Positions 48,901 through 60,300 of a stretch of DNA of 64,000 nt are shown piece by piece (position 1 is the stretch's first letter; the number at the start of each line of letters is the position of its first letter). The notes beneath the pieces are model-generated. The model had not been told where the DNA came from and made no database searches. It saw only the letters and a list, made by a program, of their open reading frames with translations. Origin of the DNA: Parascedosporium putredinis (taxonomy: Eukaryota > Ascomycota > Sordariomycetes > Microascales > Microascaceae); NCBI GenBank assembly GCA_949357655.1, contig CASHTG010000017.1, positions 2,418,001 through 2,482,000 on the forward strand. Reading direction: 5' to 3'. Both the position numbers and the translations under genes were made by a program.

Positions 48901-50113
48901 AATTTGATTCTAGATCTATCAATTAGATGGATGGATGTTGATACCTAGTCACCTCCACCTTGGCCCTTTGCTAGAGTTGAATAGACGCATTCCTGAGCAC
49001 CCACTGGCCATTGACCCCACCAAATTCAAGACGTCACTACCTGAGCAATCAATTTGACCCTCTTTCGTGGGTGACCAATTGATCAACTTCGACTGTTGGC
49101 TCCACTTCAAGTGGTGTCAAAAACCAACTGGTTGGGTTCGTCAGTCCAAGCCCAGTGTGGCGGCCACTCCAACCGCTTTCGCAATAACGCACCTACCCAG
49201 GTAATAGATCTCTCCATAGATCATAGATCAATCGGATCAACGATTGTGTTATTGGGGCTTACATGTACCTGTCGGCGCCTTGATTAGTGGCATGAGCGAA
49301 TGAGCCGACTGGGAGAGCAGGAGCAAACCCTCCGAGAATTGGCAAAAGAACTAGATTGCTTCAAACTATTGAGTATCACTTGAATATCCTGCATATCACG
49401 GGCGAGGAGCACCGATACACTAATCGACATGCAAAGCTTCGATGTCCAAGGTGCAAGCAAGGTCCACATCGCAATGCAGCCTCTCTTAGTCTACAAATGT
49501 ACATCATATACTACTCAACAGATTAGAGTGAGTTCTTATTAGTTGCAGCCGAAAAATGTCCCAGAACCCGGGATTCGAATAGCCCCAATACTTCACATAA
49601 CCTCCCCCTTCTCACGCACGCACATGCTCCCTCCCTCCCGGGCGGCACTGCCTCCTTTGCGTGCCCCTATCCCCTCAAGTCACTTAGCCTTCTATTTGAG
49701 AGCCTGAGGCCTTGTTAATCACCACCGACAATCGCTGTACGATGCCACCTTTCTTCTGACGCGGCCTGATACTTACTCAGGCTCTCATCCCGCCTCTCGA
49801 TGGGACTAAAATCAAACAATCGGTATTACCGTAGACACTGGGCCATAAGTTACAGGCTTGGTCTAAAAATATGGAACTAGTGATCAGCGAGCACCTCTTC
49901 AAAGCTCATACCTGATATCTTTGAAGTTCGGAACAACAGCCGACCGCCCGGGAAAAGGGCTATCAACCACCTCCATCAATAATTTGCCTAGAGTGCCATC
50001 ATTTTCACCGGCTAACTTCGCGCACCGCACCAACAAAGCTGCTCATCCCGCCGGGCGACGAATCGTTTGCGACTTCTCTAACCTCCCCAGTTTCTAGTCG
50101 ATTCATCGCATGC
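45978..50113. other. Large intergenic region, no supported gene
   Basis: About 4.1 kb, the longest gap outside the retroelement. A 175-codon frame on the minus strand (46682-46155) overlies the probable kinase 5' leader and has no motif. A T17 run is at 47928-47944. The part 48.3-49.3 kb is A+T-richer with many short repeats of GGAT/GATC type and could be an old decayed transposon, but no ends or motifs are visible. Confidence 0.5.
47928..47944 (+). repeat. Poly-T tract of 17 nt
   Basis: An uninterrupted T run directly after GGGGG, in intergenic sequence. Confidence 0.9.
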
Positions 50114-50947
50114 TCACCTGTCCACAAACCCGCTCATATACATTCCCCATGCTACCCCAGCTAGCCCGCCTACTAAGTTCCTCTCTTTCACAGATTTCAC
50201 GAATGCGAAGTTAAAAAGGCTAACAAATGGCCAGAAAGTCCATCCAGAGGCCATAATAGGCCAGAAGTCTTGGGCAGATTGCTTGAGTACGGCTCCGAAA
50301 TTGACGCGTGAATAGTTGACGGCGCCACCGCTCAAGAGGAAGTCAAGGCTCCGACCGGCAAGGCGCAAGTTAAGGAGTTCCACCTCGCTTTGAAGGGGAG
50401 TCATCGCGGTAGCAAGACCATTCATGAAGATGGCAAAAAGAATGGTATTGACGGCGGAGCCAACGGTTTGGTCAAGTAGTGTCTTGATTACGGTGTTCCC
50501 AACGCTTAGGGGGTAGCATCCTTAGTTTGCGCGGGTTGGCGTTCCTTTTCGGCCTTTGGCTTGGACGGGGGAGCCGGATCATGAGCTGGGTAGGCAGACT
50601 CCAGAAACTCCTGCCTACGATGAAGTATCGGTTAGCAACGAACACGAGTCGGCACCTTCTCTCAAGACACAGTACCATAGATAATTTGGTGGGGTTGTTA
50701 GGAGCGCGAGGATCATGAACTGGACCACCGGTACCCAGTCTATGAAGATGCGGATCTAATGGGCGCAAGATGTCAGCTACTGGTCTAGCATCTGGCTCGA
50801 TTGCTAGAGCGCCATTCCCCAAGGCTGCAATGGCAGAAATACACCTACATCTAGCCGGTAGGATCTGAAGAATTGGGCAAGGAAGTTCGCGATGGCAGCT
50901 AGTACTGTGGATTGTATCGTGGCGGTAATAATGGGGGACAACGCCAT
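50114..50947 (-). CDS. Mpv17/PMP22 family membrane protein
   Basis: Three exons: 50947-50849, 50755-50676 and 50614-50114; restored length 226 residues. Joints read YRLD|IRIFIDWVP and NYL|W|QEFLESAYP. Family marks: an N-terminal hydrophobic helix (ALSPIITATIQSTVLAAIAN), VVQFMILALLTTPPNYLW, TLLDQTVGSAVNTILFAIF, DFWPIMASGWTFWPFVSL (the W-P signature) and NFAFVKSVKERNLVGGLAGV. About four membrane spans are expected. Family members sit in the inner mitochondrial or peroxisomal membrane; their transport role is still debated. A polar Pro/Lys-rich insert separates the first and second pairs of helices. One base is missing in the + strand GGGGG at 50509-50513. The frame moves from TKDATP to LSVGNTVIKTLLDQ, and unrepaired it would stop there. 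Confidence 0.9.
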
Positions 50948-51869
50948 GGTCACCCTCGGGGACCTGCTAGTTTTGCAGGCTGATGACTAAAAATAAGAAG
51001 AACCTCGTGAAAGCGATACGCCGGCCGAGCTGTTGTGTGGGCGCCTGTCGGTCTTACGAAGGAGAACCCTGTTACCTGTTGAGATACTTGAAGCCTTGAG
51101 CAAGAAGAAAGGCGCCAGGGGGTAACAATGGTAGGGGCGATTTGAATGACGGATCAGTAACTGAGGTGAAATCTAACCTGGGATTATGTTCTATCATGTG
51201 GTGGCCGTAAGGAGAAGACCACTGGCACCATAGACGGTGCTTAGCAAAAGAGAAGGTCGAGGGTAGGAGGCTTTTTCATCCTTCATTAATAAATTTGGGC
51301 GCCCATAAATTTTTGCTGTCCTTGTTTACACGTATCCTGAGTAATGCAAGAGGTGGACGTCGTTTAATATCGAATGTACCCACGCCCCTTATTATAGTAA
51401 TCTAGTGCATGCACTTCCAAATGGCTGGCTGGATCAACGGAGCTCAGCCAAGAAGTGGGTGTTTGAGGAGGAGCCCCGACTGATTATCTCCCGCCAATTT
51501 TGGAATAATAAATCCAATTGATACACTCTATATCCATATGGGTTTGCTCTGTGGATACCGTGGTACATACGATAGATTCGCGCCTAATTCCGCATAAATT
51601 GTTTGATCCATCCGATGACACCTAAGGCAGCACCTTTGATCTTCTCTCGGCTGAGATACATGGGGAGAACGAGAGGGCAGCACCGGAATAACAATCCAAC
51701 CCACAGGGTGCTTCCCGCGCTGAGATCGGAAACTGATGCTATGAGGGACAGGCAGTCTTTGGCCCTACCCGTCCGGGGTTATCACATATTTCAAACTCAT
51801 TGTGTGACATTGTTAATAGTATAAAAACGAGTCGCCCATAAACGACATGTCTTGATGCGTTGCATGTCA
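50948..51869. other. Intergenic, no supported gene
   Basis: About 0.9 kb between the Mpv17-like start and the YIF1 stop. No coding motif is seen. It should hold the Mpv17-like promoter and the YIF1 3' UTR. Confidence 0.5.
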
Positions 51870-52985
51870 CTATGCCCTTGTCAACATCCACATGAACACG
51901 AGTTGTACAAGATAAGAGTAGGCGAATAGGAACTGGGTCCGTTGGCTCCTCTTTGCCCTCGAATCCGTCTGCATCGGTCCCCCATTATTATTTGCGCTCT
52001 CCGGCAGTAGAACGTATTTGAGGGAGCGCATAAGAAAGAGAGAGTTGGCGAGGAAAGTGTAACTGAAGACTGCCCACCCAACCCATCCACCGGTACCCTG
52101 ACCGCCGTTGGCCACTTCTGCTACCACGATGGTAACAATCATACCAACAAACTTGTAACCGGAGTAGGCGATGAGATCTAAAAGTTGAGATTGGTTCGAG
52201 ATTCCTAGAAGGTAGCATCCTAGTTTGAGAACCAGCATCTCAATGATAACAACTATCAAGGCCGTTGAGGCAGTTTTTCCCAGAACCTCTGGCTGAAACT
52301 TGCCTCGTAGTCCGGCAATCAGAGTTGATAGGAGCACGTAGGTAACCACAGCCATGACTAGTAGAAACGCAAATATTAATGATCGAGAGACAACATCGTT
52401 TTAGAACTCAGGTCCGTCTGCAACAAGAGAACCATGCCTAAGTCACAGGGCAGCATTACTCACCTGGAATATACATATCGGGGCTATTGACATCCTCCCT
52501 TGGTGGTAGATACCACCCGTCTTGGCCATTCGGTCCTGGGGCTTGCTTTCTTGACCAGGGTTTATGTCTCCATGGGAACAATACGAGAAACAGTTTGTTG
52601 ATAACGTAGGAGTTGGTCACTTGGAAATATGGTTTGAGCGTGGCGAAGTTGAACCAGCGATTGACCTAGCAATATGAGCCGTTAGCGTCGTGAGAAAAAT
52701 GCCGAGTGACTTCGATAATAGACGACTCACGTTTTGTTCAAGATACTCCTGACCATGCTTGAACGCCGTTTGTCCAAACTGAGCCGCAACCTGCGCGGTA
52801 GGGTCATTCATGAATTGGCCATACTGCCCCCACGAGCTCCCTGTCGCCCCATGTTGGGGTTGATGCTGGTAAGGATTACCATAGCCGCCTTGTTGTGACT
52901 GTGACGAAACTGGAGGAGGCGATCGCAGCTGGGGGACGGATGATACGTGCTGTGGTACTGGGTGGTGAAGGGGGAGAGTGGCCAT
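51870..52985 (-). CDS. YIF1: YIF1, Yip1-interacting ER-Golgi membrane protein
   Basis: Three exons: 52985-52731, 52665-52464 and 52357-51870, giving 314 residues. Joints: LEQN|VNRWFNFATLKPYF and YIP|VMAVVTYVLL. The N-terminal cytosolic part is Pro/Gln-rich (LPLHHPVPQHVSSVPQL). Then comes the family core (SYVINKLFLVLFPWRHKPW, QDGWYLPPREDVNSPDMYIP) and hydrophobic spans (ALIVVIIEMLVLKLGCYLL, KFVGMIVTIVVAEVA, FLFAYSYLVQLVFMWML). Yif1 with Yip1 acts in COPII vesicle fusion between ER and Golgi and binds Ypt GTPases. The start is uncertain. Just upstream in another frame lies MMQAPSYGHSPP, and the C5 run between the frames may have lost two bases. A longer start (about ten residues more) is therefore possible. 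Confidence 0.92.
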
Positions 52986-53741
52986 AGCTCGGAGCCTGCA
53001 TCATGAATGTCGAGATGAAGAGCAGTATGGTGCCTCTTTGAAGCTTCCGAGGTGCGACTTGAAGCGCTAGTAGGTAACAAAGGTGGGATGGTGAGCTCAG
53101 GTGCCAGATAGGCAACTCAAGGACGAGCTTAAAATCTATGACACCTCCTGTTGATGAAAGCTTCTAAAATGGACAGTTGACCTGAACACACTTGACAGCC
53201 TTCTATACAGTGCGATTTCTGGACAAGTATTCTTGATGAAAGCTGACTGGACATCTCTTTCCTTGCACGTGGCGTGGCGCGCAGGGCGCCATAAGAGGCT
53301 GATATGCCAAGTACGTGTCGGTATAATATCGGGTAAATTATATCTGGGCATGTGACTTGTTTTGACCGTTTGCCCTTCTCATACATATGGCTAGGAAGTG
53401 GGGTGGGCATTCTTTTATCAGGCCAGTCATAATATTAGATGGATCGGTACATCTACAAGTATGCCCTTTCCTCGAGAAGCTCTACTATGTATGATGTTTA
53501 AGCTAAACTACCAGGATATATCAGGAGCATTGTGGAATCACACGAACATTCTACTTCTTCACACTATCACTACTTCACAGGCGTTAGGAGCACCTCCAAA
53601 GCCCCAAAATTTTCCTACTGATCTCACTTAGATCTTTTAGATTTAGAAGGCATCTCTACTAAGTCCACTAAGGTGCACCACTTAACATATCCACAGCTTT
53701 CTCACCCTACTAAGTCCACTAGGATACCCTACCTACTACCA
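52986..53741. promoter_or_regulatory. Shared divergent promoter region of YIF1 and SRP101
   Basis: YIF1 (minus) and SRP101 (plus) start 757 bp apart and head away from each other, so both promoters lie here. No TATA box is obvious. A 15-bp direct repeat CTACTAAGTCCACTA occurs twice on the SRP101 side (53656-53670 and 53707-53721). Confidence 0.5.
53656..53721 (+). repeat. 15-bp direct repeat CTACTAAGTCCACTA, two copies
   Basis: Exact copies at 53656-53670 and 53707-53721, starting 51 bp apart, just upstream of the SRP101 ATG at 53742. Confidence 0.85.
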
Positions 53742-56003
53742 ATGTTAGATACATTCACGATATTGACCACTTCTGGAGTTGTCCTTTGGTCCCGATCCTA
53801 CACGGCAATTAGCCCCTCAGTAATCAATAACTTCATTTCCGATGTTTTCATAGAAGAGAAAGCTACAGCTTTCGGTCTGAAAGATGCCTCTTCTGCCCAA
53901 CTCAACCCACCCTATCAAAGCGAGCAGCACACCCTTAAATGGGCCCTAGTGAAGGAATTAGGTGTCATCTTTGTCGTGAGCTTTTATCCCCTTTTCATGT
54001 CTATTTTACTTAATGATAAGGATTACCTAGCTTACTCCGATTTAATAGGCTGTATATCGATCACTCCTTCACCTCTCGTGGGTCGACCAGTTTGTGGATA
54101 ATATTAAGACTATCTTTGTTGGGCTCTATGGAGAGCAGCTTAAGAAGCCTAATACAACGCTCGTTCAGTGCACAAAATTCGACAACTACTATGATCAGCA
54201 GGTTCGCGCTTTGGAAAAAGCCGGTATACATATTGAGCAGGACGGCCTTTCGGAGACGAGTCTCGAAGGCCACCGGAGTAAGGATGATCCTAGCTCAGTC
54301 ATATCACGCCTTGGACCTCACCGTATGGCTTCCCCAGGAGTTCCAAGTTGAAAAATAAATTGGCGCGCTAATATGAACCAGGCCAAACTACCACACACAA
54401 CGCCACGGATGAGGATCCTATTGCTGAGAGCCCCAGTACGTCCCGACCCTCTACGCCAGCTTCAGGAAGTTTGATGGAGCCACAGGGACTGGCAGGCAAG
54501 ATGTCAAGGCGCCAGCGTAAGATACAGCAGGCGTCCTCCACTGCGGCGTCCTCAGGGGACGAGTCGCCAAGACGCAAGGCCAAGACCACAAAAGTGCAAA
54601 AAGGGAGGAAATGGGATGCCGATGGGATGGCTACAGAGGATGATGATATACGGCTTGACTATTCTCTGAAGCGTGAGGCACAGGGTGATCAAGATGGTGA
54701 CCAGGGAAAGCTCTTAGGCGTGGAGAGTGTTGCTCCGTCTACGTGGGGAGCCACGACCTCTAAAGGGCAGTTTTTACTAAAGGATCTTGACGATGAGGTC
54801 CAGGGCTTTCTAGATTCTGCTCAGGAGCGCTCTAGCGTTACCTCTGAAAAGTATAACACGTCCGGCGGCCTTGTTGGCTCTGGCCTGGTCGCAATCACCG
54901 GCATGTTGCGCAATGTTGTGGGCGGAAAAGTACTTACTAAAGAAGACTTGGATAAGGCAATGAGGGGGATGGAAGATCACCTATTGAAGAAGAACGTGGC
55001 AAGGGAAGCTGCGATCCGACTCTGCGAAGGAGTGGAAAAGGAGTTGTTAGGAGTGAAAACGAGCAATTTTGAGAGTAAGTTGGAAATACGGGTCATCAAG
55101 AGCATGCTCGCTTTCGACCATCTTCTAATACTGCTTTATTGATGGTAGGCATCAACGCAAAGATCAAGTCGGCTATGGAGGCATCTTTAACGAAGATGCT
55201 CACTCCTACATCCTCACTAGACCTGCTCCGTGAGATCGACGCCATCACAAACCCACCAAAAACGTCGGAACGTCAGCGTCGCCCTTACGTCATGTCAATT
55301 GTGGGTGTCAACGGCGTTGGGAAGTCTACTAATCTTTCTAAGATTTGCTTCTTTCTTCTACAAAACAAATACAAGGTCCTCATTGTTGCTGGCGATACGT
55401 TCCGGTCCGGCGCTGTGGAGCAACTAGCGGTCCATGTGCGGAATCTGAAGGAGCTCACATCACGTGAAGGCGGGCAGGTAGAGCTCTACCAAAAGGGATA
55501 TGGGAAAGATGCAGCCGCCGTGGCGAAGGATGCTGTTTCCCATGCTGCTATGGAGGATTTTGATGTTGTCCTCATTGACACGGCGGGTCGTCGCCATAAT
55601 GACCAGCGGCTCATGTCTTCTTTAGAAAAGTTTGCCAAGTTTGCCCAGCCGGACAAGATCCTCATGGTTGGAGAAGTGAGCAATCCCATTCCCTCATTCT
55701 TTTTTCCACCGAATACCTGATGGGACGCAAGCTAAATTTGTTCGATCTCGCTAGGCATTGGTAGGAACCGATTCCGTCGCACAAGCGCGAAACTTCAATA
55801 CAGCTTTTGGATCAAGCAGGACACTAGATGGCTTTATCATCTCAAAGTGCGACACGGTGGGCGACATGGTTGGTACTCTTGTCAGCCTCATCCACGCTAC
55901 TCATGTACCGGTGCTTTTTGTCGGTGTTGGCCAGCACTACTCAGATCTAAGGAACTTCTCGGTGAAGTGGGCGGTGGAGAAACTTCTTTCTAGCACATCT
56001 TAA
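53742..56003 (+). CDS. SRP101: Signal recognition particle receptor alpha subunit (SRX-NG GTPase)
   Basis: Five exons: 53742-53975, 54049-54223, 54382-55074, 55149-55675 and 55755-56003, giving 625 residues with no frame break. Joints: GVIFV|AVYRSLLHLSW, LEKA|G|QTTTHNA, SNFE|S|INAKIK and LMVGE|ALVGTDS. The N-terminal SRX domain (MLDTFTILTTSGVVLWSRSY to LEKAG) binds the beta subunit. A charged, Ser/Pro-rich linker follows, then the four-helix N domain and the GTPase: P-loop GVNGVGKST, GDTFRSGAVEQL, DTAGRRHN, SKCD and the closing GVGQHYSDLRNF. At the ER it docks with SRP54 to hand ribosomes to the translocon. It is the last gene before the mutated retroelement, and its stop lies 1.1 kb from the target-site duplication. 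Sequence between 54224 and 54381 stays open for a while but is intron (GTATAC, CTAAT, ACCAG). Confidence 0.95.
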
Positions 56004-57123
56004 GTAGGCGAGGCGAAAAAGGCAGAGCTAGGATACACCCCGGGCTGTTCAGGGAATGAAGCTTGTTATTAGAACATTGAAGCGATTTGTTGAGTAATGC
56101 TCACTCGCCGAGTGTATTCTTAGTGGCCTCATCATGCATAATTTACTCATGGCTTTTTATGTAATTTGTCAACTCTCTTGCTGTTCACTTATATATGATA
56201 GATAACTAAACTTTATGTTAAATCATAATACCATCATCATATAAATGTCATCATTAAAGATAAAAATTTTATCTTTAAGAACGTATCTTTACAAAAGACT
56301 TTTTAATCTAGACATACTCTCTGTTACGACTAAAGGTCATACCAACTAGCTTCTAGATAGCTGAGCTGTTAGCAAGCAATTAGAGAAATATAGTGATCTC
56401 TAGATCTGCAATGGGATACTTGAATGAACGGGGCAGCACCGACTCCAGGTGTCTCCCAGCTCGCACTCCGCACCGACTCCCCACTCCATGCGCACCCATT
56501 ACGCGAGGATTACCCGATCCATTGGGTTGGGACCGACATCCCAGCGATAGCTCAGCTCGGGTGAAGGGCCGGAAAAGTCTCGAAGACGAGTCAGTCACCT
56601 ACTAGATAGGAAGCAAAGGGCAGAATCGAATTATAAAAGAAGAGGCGTAATCGTAGAGCCCAGAAAGTAAGGAGGGCTCTGCAAGCTGAAGTTTACACTC
56701 GCGATTCTGCGAACTCACACCGAATACTGTTACAACTTTGCTGGCGTCGCCAGCTGTCGTCAGTGAACCGGAGTTCACTGTGGGTGGCAACACTCACAGT
56801 CTGTCTACAAGGCAACGTCGTCGACTGGTTACCGTTGGTTCCCAGTCGATGCGGCCGGTTACTGTTGGCTCCCGTGGCTGGCTGATCGGTTGACGTGCAG
56901 ACTGTCGTGTTCACTTATTCCTAGTGATGATGGACGAGCGGTTGTGCTTGCTGATTGTAAGCAGTCGCAGGCTACCTGGAATCATGTATAGTATTTTCAC
57001 TATAGTATGAAAAGTAAGGTAAGAAAGTTCATGTCTGTTCTAACTCCTGAGTCTATCTTATCTACTTGCCTTTTATACCTGTTCACTAGTACACATGCTA
57101 GCTGCTTAAGTCGCCAGTTAGTT
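56004..57123. other. Flank between SRP101 and the retroelement, no supported gene
   Basis: About 1.1 kb. Its first part (56150-56300) is A+T-rich with a perfect 12-bp inverted repeat (56254-56278). The rest, 56400-56930, has normal composition and no convincing coding frame. It is possibly part of an older repeat into which the LTR element inserted. Confidence 0.5.
56254..56278 (+). repeat. Perfect 12-bp inverted repeat
   Basis: Arms TTAAAGATAAAA (56254-56265) and TTTTATCTTTAA (56267-56278) with a single-base centre, about 250 bp after the SRP101 stop. It could fold in the transcript tail, but A+T-rich palindromes also arise by chance. Confidence 0.6.
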
Positions 57124-57128
57124 ATCTA
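57124..57128 (+). other. Target-site duplication, left copy (ATCTA)
   Basis: Five bases directly outside the left LTR. The right copy at 62931-62935 is GTCTA. The single difference is a G-to-A transition, as expected from RIP. Confidence 0.7.
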
Positions 57129-57315
57129 TATAGGAAATAGGATCACTAGAACAGATAAAGAAAAAGGGGTCCTAAAGTAGGAGAAAAAGTAATGATAATA
57201 AAAGGGGGAAATAGTTCCTAGAAGGGGAACCATTTCCTATCTAAATAGGTATATATAGGTCATACTGATCAGGGCACTACTAGCAGTAATACTCTAGTTA
57301 GCCCTCCTACTAATA
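57129..57315 (-). repeat. LTR, left copy (3' LTR by element orientation)
   Basis: It begins TATAGGAAATAGGATCACT and ends CCTCCTACTAATA. Compared with the right copy the differences are almost all C/T or G/A. Its inner end (57250-57315) carries the mutated bases (GTAATAC for GCGATGC, GTTAG for GTCAG, final AATA for AACA), while its outer part is mostly intact. Confidence 0.9.
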
Positions 57316-60300
57316 CCCCCTCTTAAACTAAGTATACCTCTCTATCTATAATACTAGAAAAGCTAATATTAGGAATAAAAGTAGAAAGCTCCTTTTAGCT
57401 TTATATCTCTAAATATATAATAAAAATATCTCTTATAAAGAGATAATAGCTATCTATAGATACTAAATAAAATTAGAATATTTAACCTTTTCTAATAGCT
57501 TTATTAGTCTATTAACTAGTATAATATCTATTTTTATATATCTTAAGTTAAATATCCTCCTTTCTATAGCTTAAATAATCTATTTATATCTAAGGTTAAT
57601 ATACTTTATCTATATTATCTTAAAAAGTTAAGAACTTATATTATTATATTTTAACTATCTATTATTAATATTAATAGTTTCTTAAATAGATATTTAAGAT
57701 CTAACTATTATAGTAATTTCTATATCTATAGAAGTATTTACCTAGTTAGTAAAAGATTTATAAATTCTACCTCTATTATAGATAAGGCTATTAGCTATTA
57801 TCTACTATTTTTCTATATAATTAATACCTTAATAGTAAAAATAATATATCTAACTATTAAGATCTAGTTAGTATTATTAGTAAAAGATATATTAAAAGTT
57901 ATAAATAGCTCTCTTATAATCTTTATTATAACTTCTCTATTAAAAACTAATCTTAGTAACTATATATTAGTTAGATATTATAGTAAATATTTTATAATAT
58001 TAAGATATTATCTATTTAGATTATAGTTTATTTTTATAGTTTTATAATAGTAAAATAGATATCTAAATAAATATCTATTATTAAATAGTTTAGATAGCTA
58101 ATTATCTTCTAATATTAGTAGATTATATTTATATCTATATCTTTTCTAGTTATAAATAGAGGGTTTTAAATATTATTAGTAATAGTATTTTTATTAGATT
58201 ATTATCTATTATTTTAAAATATTTAAAGATTTCCTTATATATTTTATTTAATATAAAAAATTAGCTTTCTTTTTATTATATTTAATCTAAAAGCTAAAGA
58301 ACTCTTTAATAGGGTTTATATCTTTTAGCTTATAGAAAGAGGATAGACTTCTCTTAATATCTATAATAATTACTAGTAAAAAGCTATAATTAGGTAATTA
58401 TTAATATATATAAAAATAATAATATTAGTACTATTATATCTTAAGAGATAAGGTTTATTATCTACTAGTTTAAAGCTTATCTTCTTTATCTATTTAGTAA
58501 TATATTTAAACTATTATAATAATACCTATTATAAGCTATATAAAGCCTTTTAAATATAGTAAATATATTAATTATTAAGATCTTTTAGTTTTAATAGCTA
58601 TTTAATATATATATCTATATTATCTAATATTAATATAATAAGGAAAGTAATATTAAAGTTATATATATTATAATCTTAATCCTTTTATATAACTATTATT
58701 AAGAAAGCTTTTAAAGTTATTATATTAGCTATAATAGAATAGAGCTTAGATAGATCCTATTACCTAAGCTAAAAGTTACTATAAGTAACCTATTAAACTT
58801 AATATCTTATAACCTCTCTTATAATATTTATCTTTATTATATATACCTATTTACTAGAAAGGACCTTTATATTCTTTAGTTATTTTATAAGTATCTATAC
58901 CCTCTTTCTTTTTAAGGCCTCTTTCTACTCCTTTATAGTAGGAAGCTAGTATTCTTTAAAATCCTTATATTTTATAGCTTATTTATATATTTATAAAAGC
59001 CCCTTTTAATAGTAGCTAAGGTAATAGCTAATACTAAAGTTATTAGAGACTTTTATAGCCTTTTTCTATATTATTAGTAAGTTTATCTAAAAAAGAGGTC
59101 TTTTTATAAATATAAATAAAATAAATATATCTTTTATATAGTAAATTATCTAAGCTATAGCTATTAAATATATTATTAGTAACTATTAAACTAATATCTA
59201 GATCTTCTAATACCTTTTCTAAAATATTAATAATACTTAGATAAATTATAGTAGAGAAAGCTTTTAGTAATAAAGTAAAGGTAAGTAATTACTATAGTTT
59301 ATCTTATAGGAATTCCTTCTTATAATATTTAGTAATATATCTATATTTATATTCTTAAGTAGATAATATAAAAGGATATATTTCCTTAGTTATTAGTTTA
59401 TTAATAGTAGACTTACTATTAATACCTTTTATTTTTAGATAGATATTTATCTTAATATAGATTATATTATTAATAAACTTAATATTAGCTTTTACTAATT
59501 TTTTAATTTCCTCTTTAATATTAGTTAATAGTTATAAAGAGTATTTTTAGAACTTTATATCTTTTATTTAAAAGATCTTTTTAATATTTAATATATAGAT
59601 ATTATAAATATATTTATATAAGCTATTATACTTTATTAGATACCTTTTTATTATATATAACTTTATCTTTACTATTTTATTAAGCTTATAAACCCCTTTT
59701 TAAAGTATATAAGCTATATATCTAAAAGGTCTAAGATACTTTAGATATAGCTTTATAACTACTCTTTTAAAACTAATATATTTAGCTAGTTTCTTATATA
59801 AGCTAATAAAATCTTTAATAATAGATATTAGTAATAAGTTTAGAATTATAACTATAGTTTTTACTATATAGATCTATAATATATTAGGAAGTTTTATCTA
59901 ATATAATAAGGTTTATATACTTTTAATAATAACCTTACTATTCCTTTCTATAATATTATTCTATATAAAGATATCTAGAGCTATAATATTAAAAATATAT
60001 CTAATCTCTTTTAAAAATTATCTATTAATAGGTTATAGATCTCTCTACTATTATTAATATATAATATTAGTAGTTTTAAGCTAGTTTAGATCTCTTAAAA
60101 GTATAGAAGTTAAAAACTATCTTTATAATAGTTTAAGCTATTTTATCTTAAATAGTATATAGCTATTAATATCTAATTAAATATTCTATAAAGTAGATAA
60201 TATAATAAAACTATAATAGTAATAGAGGTTTTACTTTAATAAAGTTAATATAAAATTCTCTAAGTAAAAGTAATATAGATATATACTTCTTACTAATAAT

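Noticed and set aside
49560..49590. tRNA-like GGATTCGAAT motif
   Set aside because: No flanking stem for a T arm, anticodon arm or acceptor stem could be built; no tRNA gene is supported anywhere in the window.
2050..50947. Reading the frame breaks as programmed frameshifts or pseudogenes
   Set aside because: The sites share only a homopolymer run, lack slippery-site context, always need one added base, and hit essential genes whose downstream parts are fully conserved.
54224..54381. Open coding extension of SRP101 exon 2 past 54223
   Set aside because: The frame stops, diverges from the family, and a canonical intron (GTATAC to ACCAG) restores the linker and the frame of the GTPase part.
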